Of a stretch of DNA of 64,000 nt, positions 30,926 through 40,005 are shown piece by piece. Every line of letters starts with the position of its first letter. The first letter of the stretch is position 1. The notes under the pieces are model-generated. The model made no database searches. It was not told where the DNA came from and was given only the letters and a program-made list of their open reading frames with translations. Source of the DNA: Kosakonia sacchari (lineage in GTDB: Bacteria > Pseudomonadota > Gammaproteobacteria > Enterobacterales > Enterobacteriaceae); assembly GCA_900109485.1 (NCBI GenBank), contig FOAY01000011.1, forward strand, positions 1 to 64,000, in the 5' to 3' direction. Position numbers and translations under genes: made by a program.

Positions 30926-32229
30926 GATTTATCCCCATTCCCGTCAAAATTCAGGCGGCCTTCGTGCTGCGCGCTTTCGCGGGCGTGTACGGGCTTCACG
31001 GAACTTTCCGGGCTGATATCAGCAATAAACTGGTTTAATACGCTCTCTTTTTCGAGCGTGCGTTCGGCATATTCACGTGCCACCGTGTTGTTTTTGGGCA
31101 GCGCCAGCGCGCGCTCAATGCCCCAGGTCAGCGCCTCGACCGATTCCGGCTCCACGCAGACCGCAATGCCAGGCTCTGCCCGGCAGAGTTGCCCAAGCTC
31201 GGTGCTCTCTTCGGCAGTGATGACTGCATTACCGCCCACCGCCAGAATGTTGGTCAGCTTGGACGGCAATACCGCATCGGCCGCGCCGCGTTTCTGGATA
31301 ACCAGATGGCAATCGCCCATTTTCAGCAGCGCCGGCAGCGCGTCGTATGGCTGCAACGGGAAGAAGATGACGTTATTCAGGCCACGTTCACTCACCTGTT
31401 TTTCCAACCGCGCCTTACCCCCGCCCTGACCGACAATGACAAACAGCCACGGATGGGTGTGTAACTGCGCAGCGGCTTCAATGACGTTTTCCAGCCCCTG
31501 CTTCTCGCCGATGTTGCCGGAGTAAAGAATGATTTTTTTGTCATCCGGCAGACCGAGGTTGCGGCGCAGCTCCGCGACATTTGCTTCGCTGACATCGCGA
31601 AAACGCGCCACTTCCGACCAATTCGGGAAGAAGATGATTTTGTCGGCTTCCACCCCTTTCTCGCGCGCTTTGTTCATCATTGAGCGAGAGATGGTGGAGA
31701 CGTTATCGACGTTATGCAGATTGCTACGTTCAAAAGCGGTCGCCAGCTTCGCCACGCGACCGCTTTTACCTTTACCCGCCATCCCCAAACCGAGCATGGC
31801 GTCCACTTCATAATCCTGAATGTGCAGCAGCGTTTTTGCGCCGCTCAGTTTGGCCAGCAGGCGCATCCCCGGCGTGCAAAACAGCGTTGGCACCACGCCG
31901 ATAATGCGGTCCGGTTTCCAGCTACGCTGCGCCATCAGCGGGAAAAAGCTGCTGAGGGCAAAGCTGCCCAGATGCAGTAAACGTTTCAGGGTCGATGGCT
32001 GTTTTGGCACATACAGCGGGCAGCGCCACACCGTGGCGGCACCCTGCTCTTTACGCCAGCGCCAGGCGCTGTAGTGCTCGCCGACTTTCCATTCCGGATA
32101 GTAAGGCGGCGCCGTAATCACGCGCACTTCATGGCCCTGACGGGCCATCCATTCCACCATTTCGCCGGTGTACTTACCGATCCCGGTCAGCTCCGGCGAA
32201 TAGTTGATGCCATAGACCAGGATTTTCAT
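30922..32229 (-). CDS. wcaI: Colanic acid glycosyltransferase WcaI
   Basis: A GT4-type transferase thought to add fucose to the lipid-linked glucose, the second step of the colanic acid unit. The N-terminal 407 residues track E. coli WcaI closely: [59 protein letters not shown] and [21 protein letters not shown]. The protein is 435 residues long, about 28 more than E. coli, with an extra hydrophilic tail rich in Ser, His, Asp and Asn. It starts inside the gmm stop (ATGA). Confidence 0.95.
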   Translation of the reverse strand: MKILVYGINYSPELTGIGKYTGEMVEWMARQGHEVRVITAPPYYPEWKVGEHYSAWRWRKEQGAATVWRCPLYVPKQPSTLKRLLHLGSFALSSFFPLMAQRSWKPDRIIGVVPTLFCTPGMRLLAKLSGAKTLLHIQDYEVDAMLGLGMAGKGKSGRVAKLATAFERSNLHNVDNVSTISRSMMNKAREKGVEADKIIFFPNWSEVARFRDVSEANVAELRRNLGLPDDKKIILYSGNIGEKQGLENVIEAAAQLHTHPWLFVIVGQGGGKARLEKQVSERGLNNVIFFPLQPYDALPALLKMGDCHLVIQKRGAADAVLPSKLTNILAVGGNAVITAEESTELGQLCRAEPGIAVCVEPESVEALTWGIERALALPKNNTVAREYAERTLEKESVLNQFIADISPESSVKPVHARESAQHEGRLNFDGNGDKS

Positions 32230-32699
32230 AAGCCCGGTACTCCCTGCGCGTCGAGGAAATAGGCGCGGCTATTGTCATGCACCAGCGGGTCGGCAATCAG
32301 CGACTCCGGCGTCCCCCAGCGATAGTCATTGTGCTGATCCGGCGGCAGCGCGAGCGTCTGCTCGTCCACGCGCAGGCGGAAACCCAGCACAATGTAGTGG
32401 GTGGAAAAATCGCTACCGGAGAAATTATCGTCATAGAAGTGCTGCCAGACGCCGTAAAACTCGCCTGCGGACATCGGCAGGCGCAGCCCCAGTTCCGCCA
32501 GGGTCAGCCGCTCAAAAGCGGCCGCCAGCGGCTCGTCCTTTTGCACGCGTCCGCCCGGCACAAACCAGTATCCCTGGGCCGGACGGTTAGTGCGCTTGCC
32601 GAGCAAAAACTCGCCGCGTGAGTTTTCCACGATCAAATCGATGGAAATCAGCGGGGTGGAGCGCACCACCGTGGCAAAATCTTCCTGACTCAAAAACAT
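32226..32699 (-). CDS. gmm: GDP-mannose mannosyl hydrolase Gmm (WcaH/NudD)
   Basis: A 157-residue Nudix protein that, unlike most of the family, hydrolyses the glycosidic bond of GDP-mannose (and GDP-glucose), giving GDP and the sugar. It may limit the GDP-mannose pool in the operon that makes it. [12 protein letters not shown] followed by an altered Nudix box (RLTLAELGL) is the Gmm pattern, where the usual catalytic glutamate arrangement is changed. It lies two bases after fcl and overlaps wcaI by four. Confidence 0.95.
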   Translation of the reverse strand: MFLSQEDFATVVRSTPLISIDLIVENSRGEFLLGKRTNRPAQGYWFVPGGRVQKDEPLAAAFERLTLAELGLRLPMSAGEFYGVWQHFYDDNFSGSDFSTHYIVLGFRLRVDEQTLALPPDQHNDYRWGTPESLIADPLVHDNSRAYFLDAQGVPGL

Positions 32700-32701
32700 G
32701 C

Positions 32702-33667
32702 CTACCCCCGGAACCGGTGCTGGTTTTCAAGGAACCACTGGTAAGTGCTCGCAAGCCCTGCTTCCAGTGAGATCTCGTGATACCAGCCAAGCTGATGCAG
32801 ACGCGTCACATCCAGCAATTTACGCGGCGTACCGTCCGGCTTGGTGGCGTCAAACACCACGCGGCCTTTGTAGCCGACAACGCTGGCCACGGTCTGCGCC
32901 AGTTCGCGAATCGTGCAATCCACACCGGTACCGACGTTGATATGCGACAGCATCGGTTCGGTGTTCTCTTGCCACACTTCGCGCGCCAGCTCCTGAACAT
33001 GGATGCTGGCTGCCGCCATATCGTCCACATGCAGGAATTCACGCATCGGCGTGCCGCTTCCCCACACCACCACGTCCGGAGCGTTCTCCTGCGTCGCCTC
33101 GTGGAAGCGGCGCAGCAGCGCCGGGATCACGTGCGAATTGCTCGGGTGGAAGTTATCGTGCGGACCATACAGGTTGGTCGGCATCACCGAGCGGTAGTCG
33201 CGGTCATACTGGCGGTTGTAGGATTCGCACAGTTTGATACCGGCGATCTTGGCAATCGCGTACGGCTCGTTGGTCGGCTCCAGTGTCCCCTGCAACAGCT
33301 CACTTTCCGCGATCGGTTGGTGCGCCAGTTTCGGGTAGATGCAGGACGAACCGAGGAACAACAGTTTGTTCACGTCATGCTTATGCGCTGAGTGAATGAT
33401 GTTGCTCTCAATCATCATGTTTTCGTAGATGAAGTCCGCCGGGTAGGTATTGTTCGCTACAATACCGCCCACTTTTGCCGCCGCCAGGTAAACCTGATCG
33501 ATAGGGTTGCTGGCGAAAAAAGCATCGACAGCAGCAGAATCCAGCAGGTTCAGCTCTTCACGGGAGCGCAGTACCAGTTCAACATCCGCACGTTGTTCGA
33601 GCTGGCGAACAATGGCTGATCCCACCATCCCGCGATGGCCAGCCACGAAAATACGTTGTTTGGTCAT
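32702..33667 (-). CDS. fcl: GDP-L-fucose synthase Fcl (WcaG)
   Basis: Epimerises GDP-4-keto-6-deoxymannose at C3 and C5 and reduces it with NADPH to GDP-L-fucose. The 321 residues match E. coli. GHRGMVG (10-16) binds the cofactor, Y136 and K140 form the catalytic YxxxK, and the SSCIYP segment (108-112) carries the active-site serine and cysteine. It follows gmd by two bases. Confidence 0.97.
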   Translation of the reverse strand: MTKQRIFVAGHRGMVGSAIVRQLEQRADVELVLRSREELNLLDSAAVDAFFASNPIDQVYLAAAKVGGIVANNTYPADFIYENMMIESNIIHSAHKHDVNKLLFLGSSCIYPKLAHQPIAESELLQGTLEPTNEPYAIAKIAGIKLCESYNRQYDRDYRSVMPTNLYGPHDNFHPSNSHVIPALLRRFHEATQENAPDVVVWGSGTPMREFLHVDDMAAASIHVQELAREVWQENTEPMLSHINVGTGVDCTIRELAQTVASVVGYKGRVVFDATKPDGTPRKLLDVTRLHQLGWYHEISLEAGLASTYQWFLENQHRFRG

Positions 33668-33669
33668 GC

Positions 33670-34791
33670 TTAAGACTCCAGCGCGATGGCAACCTCGTAA
33701 CCGTGGGCTTTAAGCAGTGAGTGTTTTTTCGCTGCTTCCAGATCTTTCGCGACCATCTCGGAGACCATTTCCTGCAGCGTAGTTTCCGGTTTCCAGCCCA
33801 GTTTTTCGTGTGCTTTGGTCGGATCGCCCAGCAGGGTTTCCACTTCCGCAGGACGGAAGTAGCGCGGGTCAACGGCGATGATCACATCACCCGGTTTCAC
33901 GCCCGGTGCGTCATGGCCGGTCACAGAGACCACAATGCCCTTCTCTTCTACGCCGGTGCCTTCAAAGCGCAGTTTGATACCCAGCTGCGCCGCGGCCATT
34001 TCCACGAACTGACGCACGGAATACTGCACGCCGGTAGCGATAACGAAGTCTTCCGGTTTTTCCTGTTGCAGCATCATCCACTGCATTCTCACGTAGTCTT
34101 TCGCATGGCCCCAGTCACGCAGGGAGTCCATGTTGCCGAGGTACAGGCAGGATTCCAGACCCTGAGCAATGTTGGCGATCGCACGGGTGATTTTACGGGT
34201 TACGAAGGTTTCGCCGCGGCGCGGAGATTCGTGGTTGAACAGAATGCCGTTGCAGGCATACATGCCATAAGATTCACGGTAGTTGACGGTGATCCAGTAG
34301 GCGTAAAGTTTGGCAACTGCATACGGAGAACGCGGGTAGAACGGCGTGGTCTCTTTCTGCGGAATTTCCTGCACCAGACCATACAGTTCAGAGGTTGATG
34401 CCTGATAGAAGCGGGTTTTCTTCTCAAGGCCGAGGAAGCGAATCGCTTCCAGCAGACGCAGCGTACCCATCGCATCCACGTCGGCGGTGTATTCCGGGGA
34501 TTCAAACGACACGGCCACATGGCTCATCGCGCCCAGGTTGTAGACTTCATCCGGTTTAACTTCCTGCAGGATACGGGTCAGGTTAGACGTATCCGTCAGG
34601 TCGCCGTAGTGCAGATGGAACTTCGGATTGCAGGTGTGCGGATCCTGATAGATGTGATCCACACGCTCGGTATTGAATGAGGAAGCACGGCGTTTAATAC
34701 CATGAACTTCATAGCCTTTTTCCAGAAGCAGTTCTGCCAGATAAGAGCCATCTTGCCCGGTTACGCCGGTGATGAGAGCGACTTTAGACAT
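33670..34791 (-). CDS. gmd: GDP-mannose 4,6-dehydratase Gmd
   Basis: First committed step to GDP-fucose: GDP-mannose to GDP-4-keto-6-deoxymannose, with bound NADP. The 373 residues match E. coli. GVTGQDG is at 9-15, the catalytic T133 and E135 lie in STSELYG, and Y157/K161 form the YxxxK pair. GAGG stands ahead of the ATG. It opens the gmd-fcl-gmm-wcaI-manC stretch, where genes are joined by gaps of two bases or overlaps of four. Confidence 0.98.
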   Translation of the reverse strand: MSKVALITGVTGQDGSYLAELLLEKGYEVHGIKRRASSFNTERVDHIYQDPHTCNPKFHLHYGDLTDTSNLTRILQEVKPDEVYNLGAMSHVAVSFESPEYTADVDAMGTLRLLEAIRFLGLEKKTRFYQASTSELYGLVQEIPQKETTPFYPRSPYAVAKLYAYWITVNYRESYGMYACNGILFNHESPRRGETFVTRKITRAIANIAQGLESCLYLGNMDSLRDWGHAKDYVRMQWMMLQQEKPEDFVIATGVQYSVRQFVEMAAAQLGIKLRFEGTGVEEKGIVVSVTGHDAPGVKPGDVIIAVDPRYFRPAEVETLLGDPTKAHEKLGWKPETTLQEMVSEMVAKDLEAAKKHSLLKAHGYEVAIALES

Positions 34792-34816
34792 AATTTATTT
34801 TCCTCAATAGTCCCTG

Positions 34817-35371
34817 TTAGGGAGTTACCTTTTCAACGCGTTCGCGCGTCACCACTGCGGGATTGCCACGGCAAATTGCATTTGCCGGAAGCGATTTAAA
34901 AACACTACTGCGCGCACCGACTACCGTCCCGTCGCCGATGGAGACGCCCGGCGCGACAAAAACATCCGTTGCCAGCCAGCACTTCTCACCAATCACGATT
35001 GGCGTCGCGTTAATCTCGAAATGCGCGCTCTGATAATCGTGACTGCCGGTGCACAAATAACATTTCTGTGAAACCACGGAATTTGCGCCGATGGTGATAT
35101 CGCCAAGGGTGTACAACACCGCGTCATCACCGACCCAACTGTAATCGCCTAATGTTAATTTCCACGGGTAGGTAATCTTTACCGATGGGCGAATAACCAC
35201 GCCCTTACCAACCTTTGCGCCAAATAAACGCAAGAGGAATGCACGCCAGCGATACAGCACCTGTGGAGACCAGGCAAATAATGTCGCCTGCACCGCCCAC
35301 CACAGTTGAACCTTAATAGCATTGCCGCCCCGAAAGCCTTTCGGCACGGAGAATCCTTGTAAATCCTGCAT
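34817..35371 (-). CDS. wcaF: Colanic acid acetyltransferase WcaF
   Basis: A 184-residue left-handed beta-helix acetyltransferase (182 in E. coli), using acetyl-CoA to O-acetylate a sugar of the colanic acid unit. The hexapeptide repeats run through the C-terminal two thirds, with ITIGANSVVSQK, VFVAPGVSIGDGTVVGA and the closing GNPAVV. LCTGSHD holds the probable catalytic histidine. The tail (TRERVEKVTP) differs from E. coli. It starts 22 bases after wcaE. Confidence 0.95.
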   Translation of the reverse strand: MQDLQGFSVPKGFRGGNAIKVQLWWAVQATLFAWSPQVLYRWRAFLLRLFGAKVGKGVVIRPSVKITYPWKLTLGDYSWVGDDAVLYTLGDITIGANSVVSQKCYLCTGSHDYQSAHFEINATPIVIGEKCWLATDVFVAPGVSIGDGTVVGARSSVFKSLPANAICRGNPAVVTRERVEKVTP

Positions 35372-35393
35372 CTTTATTCCCTATATTTGAGCG

Positions 35394-36140
35394 TTATGCT
35401 TTGTTATATAAGGCCTTTGCTTTGCCAGTCGTCCGCAAGCGCAACATATATGACAATTGCGCCCAAAAACCCGGGACTCGTAATATCGTGCGCTGAACTT
35501 TGCGGGCATCCTGACATAATTCAACGTTATTAGAGGTAGATACGCCGCCCATCGAAAATTCAGACACCAGCCCTTTCAAACGCTTGAAAGGAAAACCGGC
35601 TTTAAACATTCTGGCCGCTAATGCGTAATCGGAAGAGACTTTAAATTGCAGATCGTAGGGGTATGTTTTCAGACCATTCACCGGGAAAAATATAGCCTGA
35701 TGGCTGGCCGGCAAGCTGTGGTAAATATACCAGCCATGTTTGGCGCTACGGCGTAATTTGTTGCCGTCGCCAAAATCCAGCAGCGCATCGCCAATATACA
35801 TGGCGTTTTCGCTTTCTTCATCTAACTGGCGAACAACATCCACAATTTCCTCATGGAAAATATCGCCGGAATTCAAAAACAATGCATAGCGTCCCGTCGC
35901 CATGTCAATGCCTTTATTCATGGCATCATAAATGCCTTTGTCACGCTCGCTGATAAAACGTAAATTGTATTGTCCGTTGAGATTTTTCAGAAATTCCGCA
36001 GTACCATCCTGCGAGCCGCCGTCAACGACAATCCATTCGAATTCGATATTCTGCGCTTTCGCCAGGTGAGCCAGAGACTGCCAGGTCTTCATCACACCTT
36101 CATAATTGCGAAACGCGACAGTAATAACACTTAGCAGCAT
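35394..36140 (-). CDS. wcaE: Colanic acid glycosyltransferase WcaE
   Basis: A 248-residue GT2-type transferase, the same length as in E. coli, thought to add a sugar of the colanic acid backbone or side chain. [19 protein letters not shown] starts the nucleotide-binding domain, [16 protein letters not shown] holds the first metal-binding aspartates and LNSGDIF replaces the usual DxD. ATG 36140 has AGGTGG close upstream and matches the family start. Confidence 0.95.
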   Translation of the reverse strand: MLLSVITVAFRNYEGVMKTWQSLAHLAKAQNIEFEWIVVDGGSQDGTAEFLKNLNGQYNLRFISERDKGIYDAMNKGIDMATGRYALFLNSGDIFHEEIVDVVRQLDEESENAMYIGDALLDFGDGNKLRRSAKHGWYIYHSLPASHQAIFFPVNGLKTYPYDLQFKVSSDYALAARMFKAGFPFKRLKGLVSEFSMGGVSTSNNVELCQDARKVQRTILRVPGFWAQLSYMLRLRTTGKAKALYNKA

Positions 36141-36153
36141 ATGACCCACCTTT

Positions 36154-37374
36154 TCATGAATTCACGATATTCAGCGCTTTACGCAGAATAAACGGACAAA
36201 CAATTAAAAACGCATATTCCGGGCTAAAAATTGACCCCGTAAAAAACAACGATATAGGCGTAAACAGGTAAAGCTGTACGCGAAAATTCTGATTATTGCC
36301 AAAGGCATTTACCATCATTTTCCCGACTTTGAACAAATACCATCCTGTCAGCAACACTGCGAACCATGAGAAATAAATGATCAGCAGATACAACCCATTG
36401 TCTATTGTTTTCCCGACATCTGCACCGTTAAAGATTCCGAATGATGCGACATATTCATAAAGTGAGCCAAATCTTACTACCCCATCAATATTGGTCAGTG
36501 AATATCCCACCATCACCAGCGGACCGATAATACGGTAATAAGAAGAAGAACCTTCCGTCCCTAAATCGCCGAGTCGTTCTGCAATATAGGGGAAAGCGAA
36601 AACCACACCGACAATAAACACTGCAAGTGAAATAATTGCCAGCGGCAACTTTTTACGTATCGCCTCTTTGTTCAGATACTGGAATGCCCACTCCAGCAAA
36701 TAAAACAGGATAAAAGTCATTACCCCAGAGAACGATCCCGAAAGTACTATCCCTGCCAAAATCATAGCATCGGTCTTCGGAGTTTTGATACCAAACTGTT
36801 TGATACTGAGCCAAATTGAGATTAATGCCAGAGCGAAGAATGCCGGTTCGAAATATAACGCCGTAGTACGCTTACCACCGAACTTGATAAAATTCAGCAC
36901 GTAACTGTTGCTGTAGATGAGGTATTTAGAAATACCCTCCATCAAACTACTCCCACCGGTGAGAATAATCTGAGCCATTTCCATTGCCGCAAGCATCACC
37001 ACCATTGCCACGACCACATAGAAGAATCGCAAAATCTTGCGGTAATTATGGGGCGATATGGTTTTAAAGCGAATGCTCCACACCATGCCGACAATGACCA
37101 CAATGTAAACAAACAGCATGGTTGAAGTGACATATTTGCTGGCATCCAGCGATTTACCAAAAATAAAGTTAAACAGCGTTAACCCGGCTCCCGCCCCCAG
37201 CGCAATCATCAACTTTTTCAGATTGATTTTGTCGAGGTAGAGCAACAGCAGCAGCGGCAAAAACGTCACGATAGTGATCGGGAAACTCTCACCAAGCTGC
37301 ATGATTTTCACGTTAACCAGCAGGTAAATCACCGGCAGCAGCAGGTAACTACAGACTCTGATAGAACGAGACAT
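36154..37374 (-). CDS. wcaD: Colanic acid polymerase WcaD
   Basis: A 406-residue membrane protein (405 in E. coli) with about ten hydrophobic segments, the putative Wzy that polymerises the colanic acid unit in the periplasm. [20 protein letters not shown] and [17 protein letters not shown] are nearly unchanged from E. coli. The frame is open far upstream inside wcaC, but ATG 37374, with a perfect GGAGGA ribosome site, gives [14 protein letters not shown] as in the family. It overlaps wcaC by 26 bases. Confidence 0.95.
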   Translation of the reverse strand: MSRSIRVCSYLLLPVIYLLVNVKIMQLGESFPITIVTFLPLLLLLYLDKINLKKLMIALGAGAGLTLFNFIFGKSLDASKYVTSTMLFVYIVVIVGMVWSIRFKTISPHNYRKILRFFYVVVAMVVMLAAMEMAQIILTGGSSLMEGISKYLIYSNSYVLNFIKFGGKRTTALYFEPAFFALALISIWLSIKQFGIKTPKTDAMILAGIVLSGSFSGVMTFILFYLLEWAFQYLNKEAIRKKLPLAIISLAVFIVGVVFAFPYIAERLGDLGTEGSSSYYRIIGPLVMVGYSLTNIDGVVRFGSLYEYVASFGIFNGADVGKTIDNGLYLLIIYFSWFAVLLTGWYLFKVGKMMVNAFGNNQNFRVQLYLFTPISLFFTGSIFSPEYAFLIVCPFILRKALNIVNS

Positions 37375-38566
37375 ATTCCTCCAGCATCTGTTGTCCACTG
37401 TAGGCCAGGCGGCTGCGCGCGCGAAACGCGTCGAGGCTTTCGCCAAACACCGCCTGGGCAATTTCTGCTTTACGGCACTGCACCAGCGGCAGCACCTCCT
37501 GTTCGGCAAAGGTTTTACCGCCGGATTTCTGCAACACTTCCCGCGCCGCATCGCTGTGCGTGGCGATCACCGGCACGCCAATGGAGAGCGCTTCGCAGAG
37601 GATCAACGGATAGTTATCCACCCGGGATGAGAAGACCAGCGCATCCAACTGATTGAGTTCACTCATTAATTGGCGCTTGTCAGTCAGAAAGCCGTGATTG
37701 ACAACGTTTTGCCCCTCAAACGGAGAAAACTTGCCAAAGGTGTGCAGCTCCACGCGGTCACCCAGCGCCATGATGTCGCGCACCAGTTGCTGGTTGGTTT
37801 TACCGTCATAGCGCAGATCATGGGCAACGACGGCGATTTTCGGTTTTCCTTCGGTGGCTTTTACCGGCGCGAGTTCAGCCAGAATCGCCTCGGTCGCAAC
37901 ATCAATACCGTTATTAATAATGTTGCAGCGCCCTGCGCCATAGAGGCTGTTAAAAGCATCCGCTACATGCTGGCTGGGGGAGATAAACTGGCAGCCCAGC
38001 GCCAACATATTGTTAAATAACTGACGCTTGTGGTTGACCAGTTGATGCGCGCGATCCACCTTCACCGGCGGATAGTTGTTCAGCGTCGGGCATTTGCGGC
38101 AATTCTCTTTCCAGCCTTCGCAGCCGTCGGTAAAGGCACAGCGCCCGGTTACGCTCCAGTGATCGTGCAGCGTCCAGACCAGCGTGACGTCAGGTTTGTG
38201 CGCTTTCACTTTCTGGCAGAACGCCACCAAATCATCAAGGTTCAGCCAGTAGCTGTGCATCACATGAAAGTGCAGCACCACCGGCCCTTGCGTGCGGGTG
38301 ACGGTGCGATAAAGGTTATTCAAATTGCCAAAAACATCGCGGTTAAACAGGCGGAACAGCGCGAGATTAGCAACGGAAGTCAGACGCGGCGTCTGCTTGT
38401 AAACCTGCGGGTAGTTATCGTGACTGACACTTTTTTTCCCGCCTTTGCCGTAGCCATAAATAAAACGTGACTGCATACCCTTTTGCAGCGCGCGCTGGTG
38501 TAAATCCAGCGCCACGCCCGCAGCGCCGCCTTCGGCAAGGCGGACATTGAACTGTAAAATATTCAT
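37349..38566 (-). CDS. wcaC: Colanic acid glycosyltransferase WcaC
   Basis: A 405-residue GT4 transferase, the same length as in E. coli, thought to add galactose. MNILQFNVRLAEGGAAGVALDLH starts the acceptor domain, VWTLHDHWSVTGRCAF is the conserved histidine-rich stretch, and EALSIGVPVIATHSDA is the donor-site helix. It overlaps wcaB by four bases and wcaD by 26. Confidence 0.95.
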   Translation of the reverse strand: MNILQFNVRLAEGGAAGVALDLHQRALQKGMQSRFIYGYGKGGKKSVSHDNYPQVYKQTPRLTSVANLALFRLFNRDVFGNLNNLYRTVTRTQGPVVLHFHVMHSYWLNLDDLVAFCQKVKAHKPDVTLVWTLHDHWSVTGRCAFTDGCEGWKENCRKCPTLNNYPPVKVDRAHQLVNHKRQLFNNMLALGCQFISPSQHVADAFNSLYGAGRCNIINNGIDVATEAILAELAPVKATEGKPKIAVVAHDLRYDGKTNQQLVRDIMALGDRVELHTFGKFSPFEGQNVVNHGFLTDKRQLMSELNQLDALVFSSRVDNYPLILCEALSIGVPVIATHSDAAREVLQKSGGKTFAEQEVLPLVQCRKAEIAQAVFGESLDAFRARSRLAYSGQQMLEEYVSFYQSL

Positions 38567-39054
38567 TTGATCACCTTCACGCGCGCTTTCTCGCCCACCA
38601 CCAGCGCGTTATCGGGGATGCTGTCGAGTACGACGCTTCCCGCGCCGATAGTGACATTGTTGCCAATAGTGATGTCGCCAATGATCACCACATTCGCGCC
38701 CAGCTCGACATTGTTGCCAATCACCGGGCAGGCCAGATTATCAGGCCCACGATTGCCGATGGTGACGCCGTGACGAACGGTGAAATCATCGCCCGCAACT
38801 ACATATTTATTGATCACCACCGCATAGCCGTGATGGATAGTAAAACGGCGCCCAATGGTCGCAGCAGCCTGGATTTCGTAGCCAAACAGACACTCGGTGA
38901 CAAAGCGATAGAGCAGGATCGCAGGCGCAGCCCACAAATTGTTGATGACATGCTTTTTGCGCCATACAGAGCAAAAGTGAGCAATACGGTAAGCCGCAAC
39001 CATGCAGCAGGGGCGCAAATTCCAGTGGTTTGCGCGAAAATCTTCCAGTCGCAT
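38563..39054 (-). CDS. wcaB: Colanic acid acetyltransferase WcaB
   Basis: A 163-residue hexapeptide acetyltransferase of the serine acetyltransferase type (162 in E. coli). HHGYAVVINK and RHGVTIGNRG hold the catalytic histidines, and GANVVIIGDITIGNNVTIGA is the left-handed beta-helix. It O-acetylates a sugar of the colanic acid unit. Its ATG directly abuts the wcaA stop, whose GGGGG serves as the ribosome site. Confidence 0.96.
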   Translation of the reverse strand: MRLEDFRANHWNLRPCCMVAAYRIAHFCSVWRKKHVINNLWAAPAILLYRFVTECLFGYEIQAAATIGRRFTIHHGYAVVINKYVVAGDDFTVRHGVTIGNRGPDNLACPVIGNNVELGANVVIIGDITIGNNVTIGAGSVVLDSIPDNALVVGEKARVKVIK

Positions 39055-39900
39055 TTATTTCCCCCGCAGCCCGTCAGCCAGTCGTTTACCGTTACGCAGC
39101 GAGAACAACGTCAGCAGCGTGCGCCAGGTCATGCGCTTATTGCGGATCTGATACAGCGTAAACAACTGATATTTTTTGCTGGCGCGATCGAACTTGTTTT
39201 TATGCTTACGATAAAAGTGGAAGTAGCCAGAGAATTTCTTCGGCGACGAGGTGATTTGCATTTCGCCGTGGTTGACGTGCAGGATCTGCGTGGCTTCTTC
39301 AATCTTCCACGGTTCGCCATACTCATCCACCATGCGCAGGAAAATATCGTAATCCTGAGCCGCTTTCAGTTGCGTGTCGAACAAGCTCTCTTTGAAGCGC
39401 CAGGCCCAGGTAAAGACCTGGTTGCCGACGATGTTGCGCTTCCAGAACAGCTTGCGTGAGAACGGCGATTTCGGATACAGCGGCAAACTGGTCGGTTGTG
39501 CATAAACCTCGCCCTGGCAGAGATAATCATTGGCATAGAGAAACGCGCGGGTGTTGAGCAGATGTTTGTGCGCCAGAAAAACCGACAGCCTGTTCGGCGT
39601 CCATTCATCGTCGTCGTCAATCCCGGTAATGTACTGCCCCTGCGCCTGTAAAATCGCCTGGTTACGTACCGCGCAGGCGCCCGAATTATAGGGATTGCGC
39701 GTGTAACTCACGCGCGAATCGCCCAATTCCTCAACAAACTGTTGCAGGTGTTCATACGCGTCGGAACAGTCGTCCACCACGATCATTTCCCAGTGCGGGT
39801 AATCCTGGCGCAGCACCGATTTAATGGCGCGGATCGCCAGCTGTTGCCGGTTCCAGGTTGGCATATAGATAGAAATTAATGGGTTTGCTGTTGTGCTCAT
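39055..39900 (-). CDS. wcaA: Colanic acid glycosyltransferase WcaA
   Basis: A 281-residue GT2 (GT-A fold) transferase (279 in E. coli), thought to add glucuronic acid. ISIYMPTWNRQQLAIRAIKS starts the fold, IVVDDCS and GIDDDDEW are the nucleotide- and metal-binding aspartates. It is the first gene after the wza-wzb-wzc export block and is separated from wzc by 105 bases with a hairpin. Confidence 0.95.
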   Translation of the reverse strand: MSTTANPLISIYMPTWNRQQLAIRAIKSVLRQDYPHWEMIVVDDCSDAYEHLQQFVEELGDSRVSYTRNPYNSGACAVRNQAILQAQGQYITGIDDDDEWTPNRLSVFLAHKHLLNTRAFLYANDYLCQGEVYAQPTSLPLYPKSPFSRKLFWKRNIVGNQVFTWAWRFKESLFDTQLKAAQDYDIFLRMVDEYGEPWKIEEATQILHVNHGEMQITSSPKKFSGYFHFYRKHKNKFDRASKKYQLFTLYQIRNKRMTWRTLLTLFSLRNGKRLADGLRGK

Positions 39901-39945
39901 GATGCGATCCCTAATGCGTTCAACATGCCACGTTCGCCCCCACGT

Positions 39946-39975
39946 CTGCTCCCCCGCCGGACGGAGGGAGAGCAG
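39946..39975. other. Hairpin between wzc and wcaA
   Basis: A ten-base stem with one G-U pair (CTGCTCTCCC on the minus strand) closes a ten-base loop in the wzc-wcaA gap. No T tract follows. A stem-loop at this junction is also known in E. coli and is thought to lower expression of the later genes; RfaH would help polymerase past it. Confidence 0.6.
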
Positions 39976-40005
39976 TTCGTGCTAAAGATTGAAGTGAGGG
40001 ACTGG

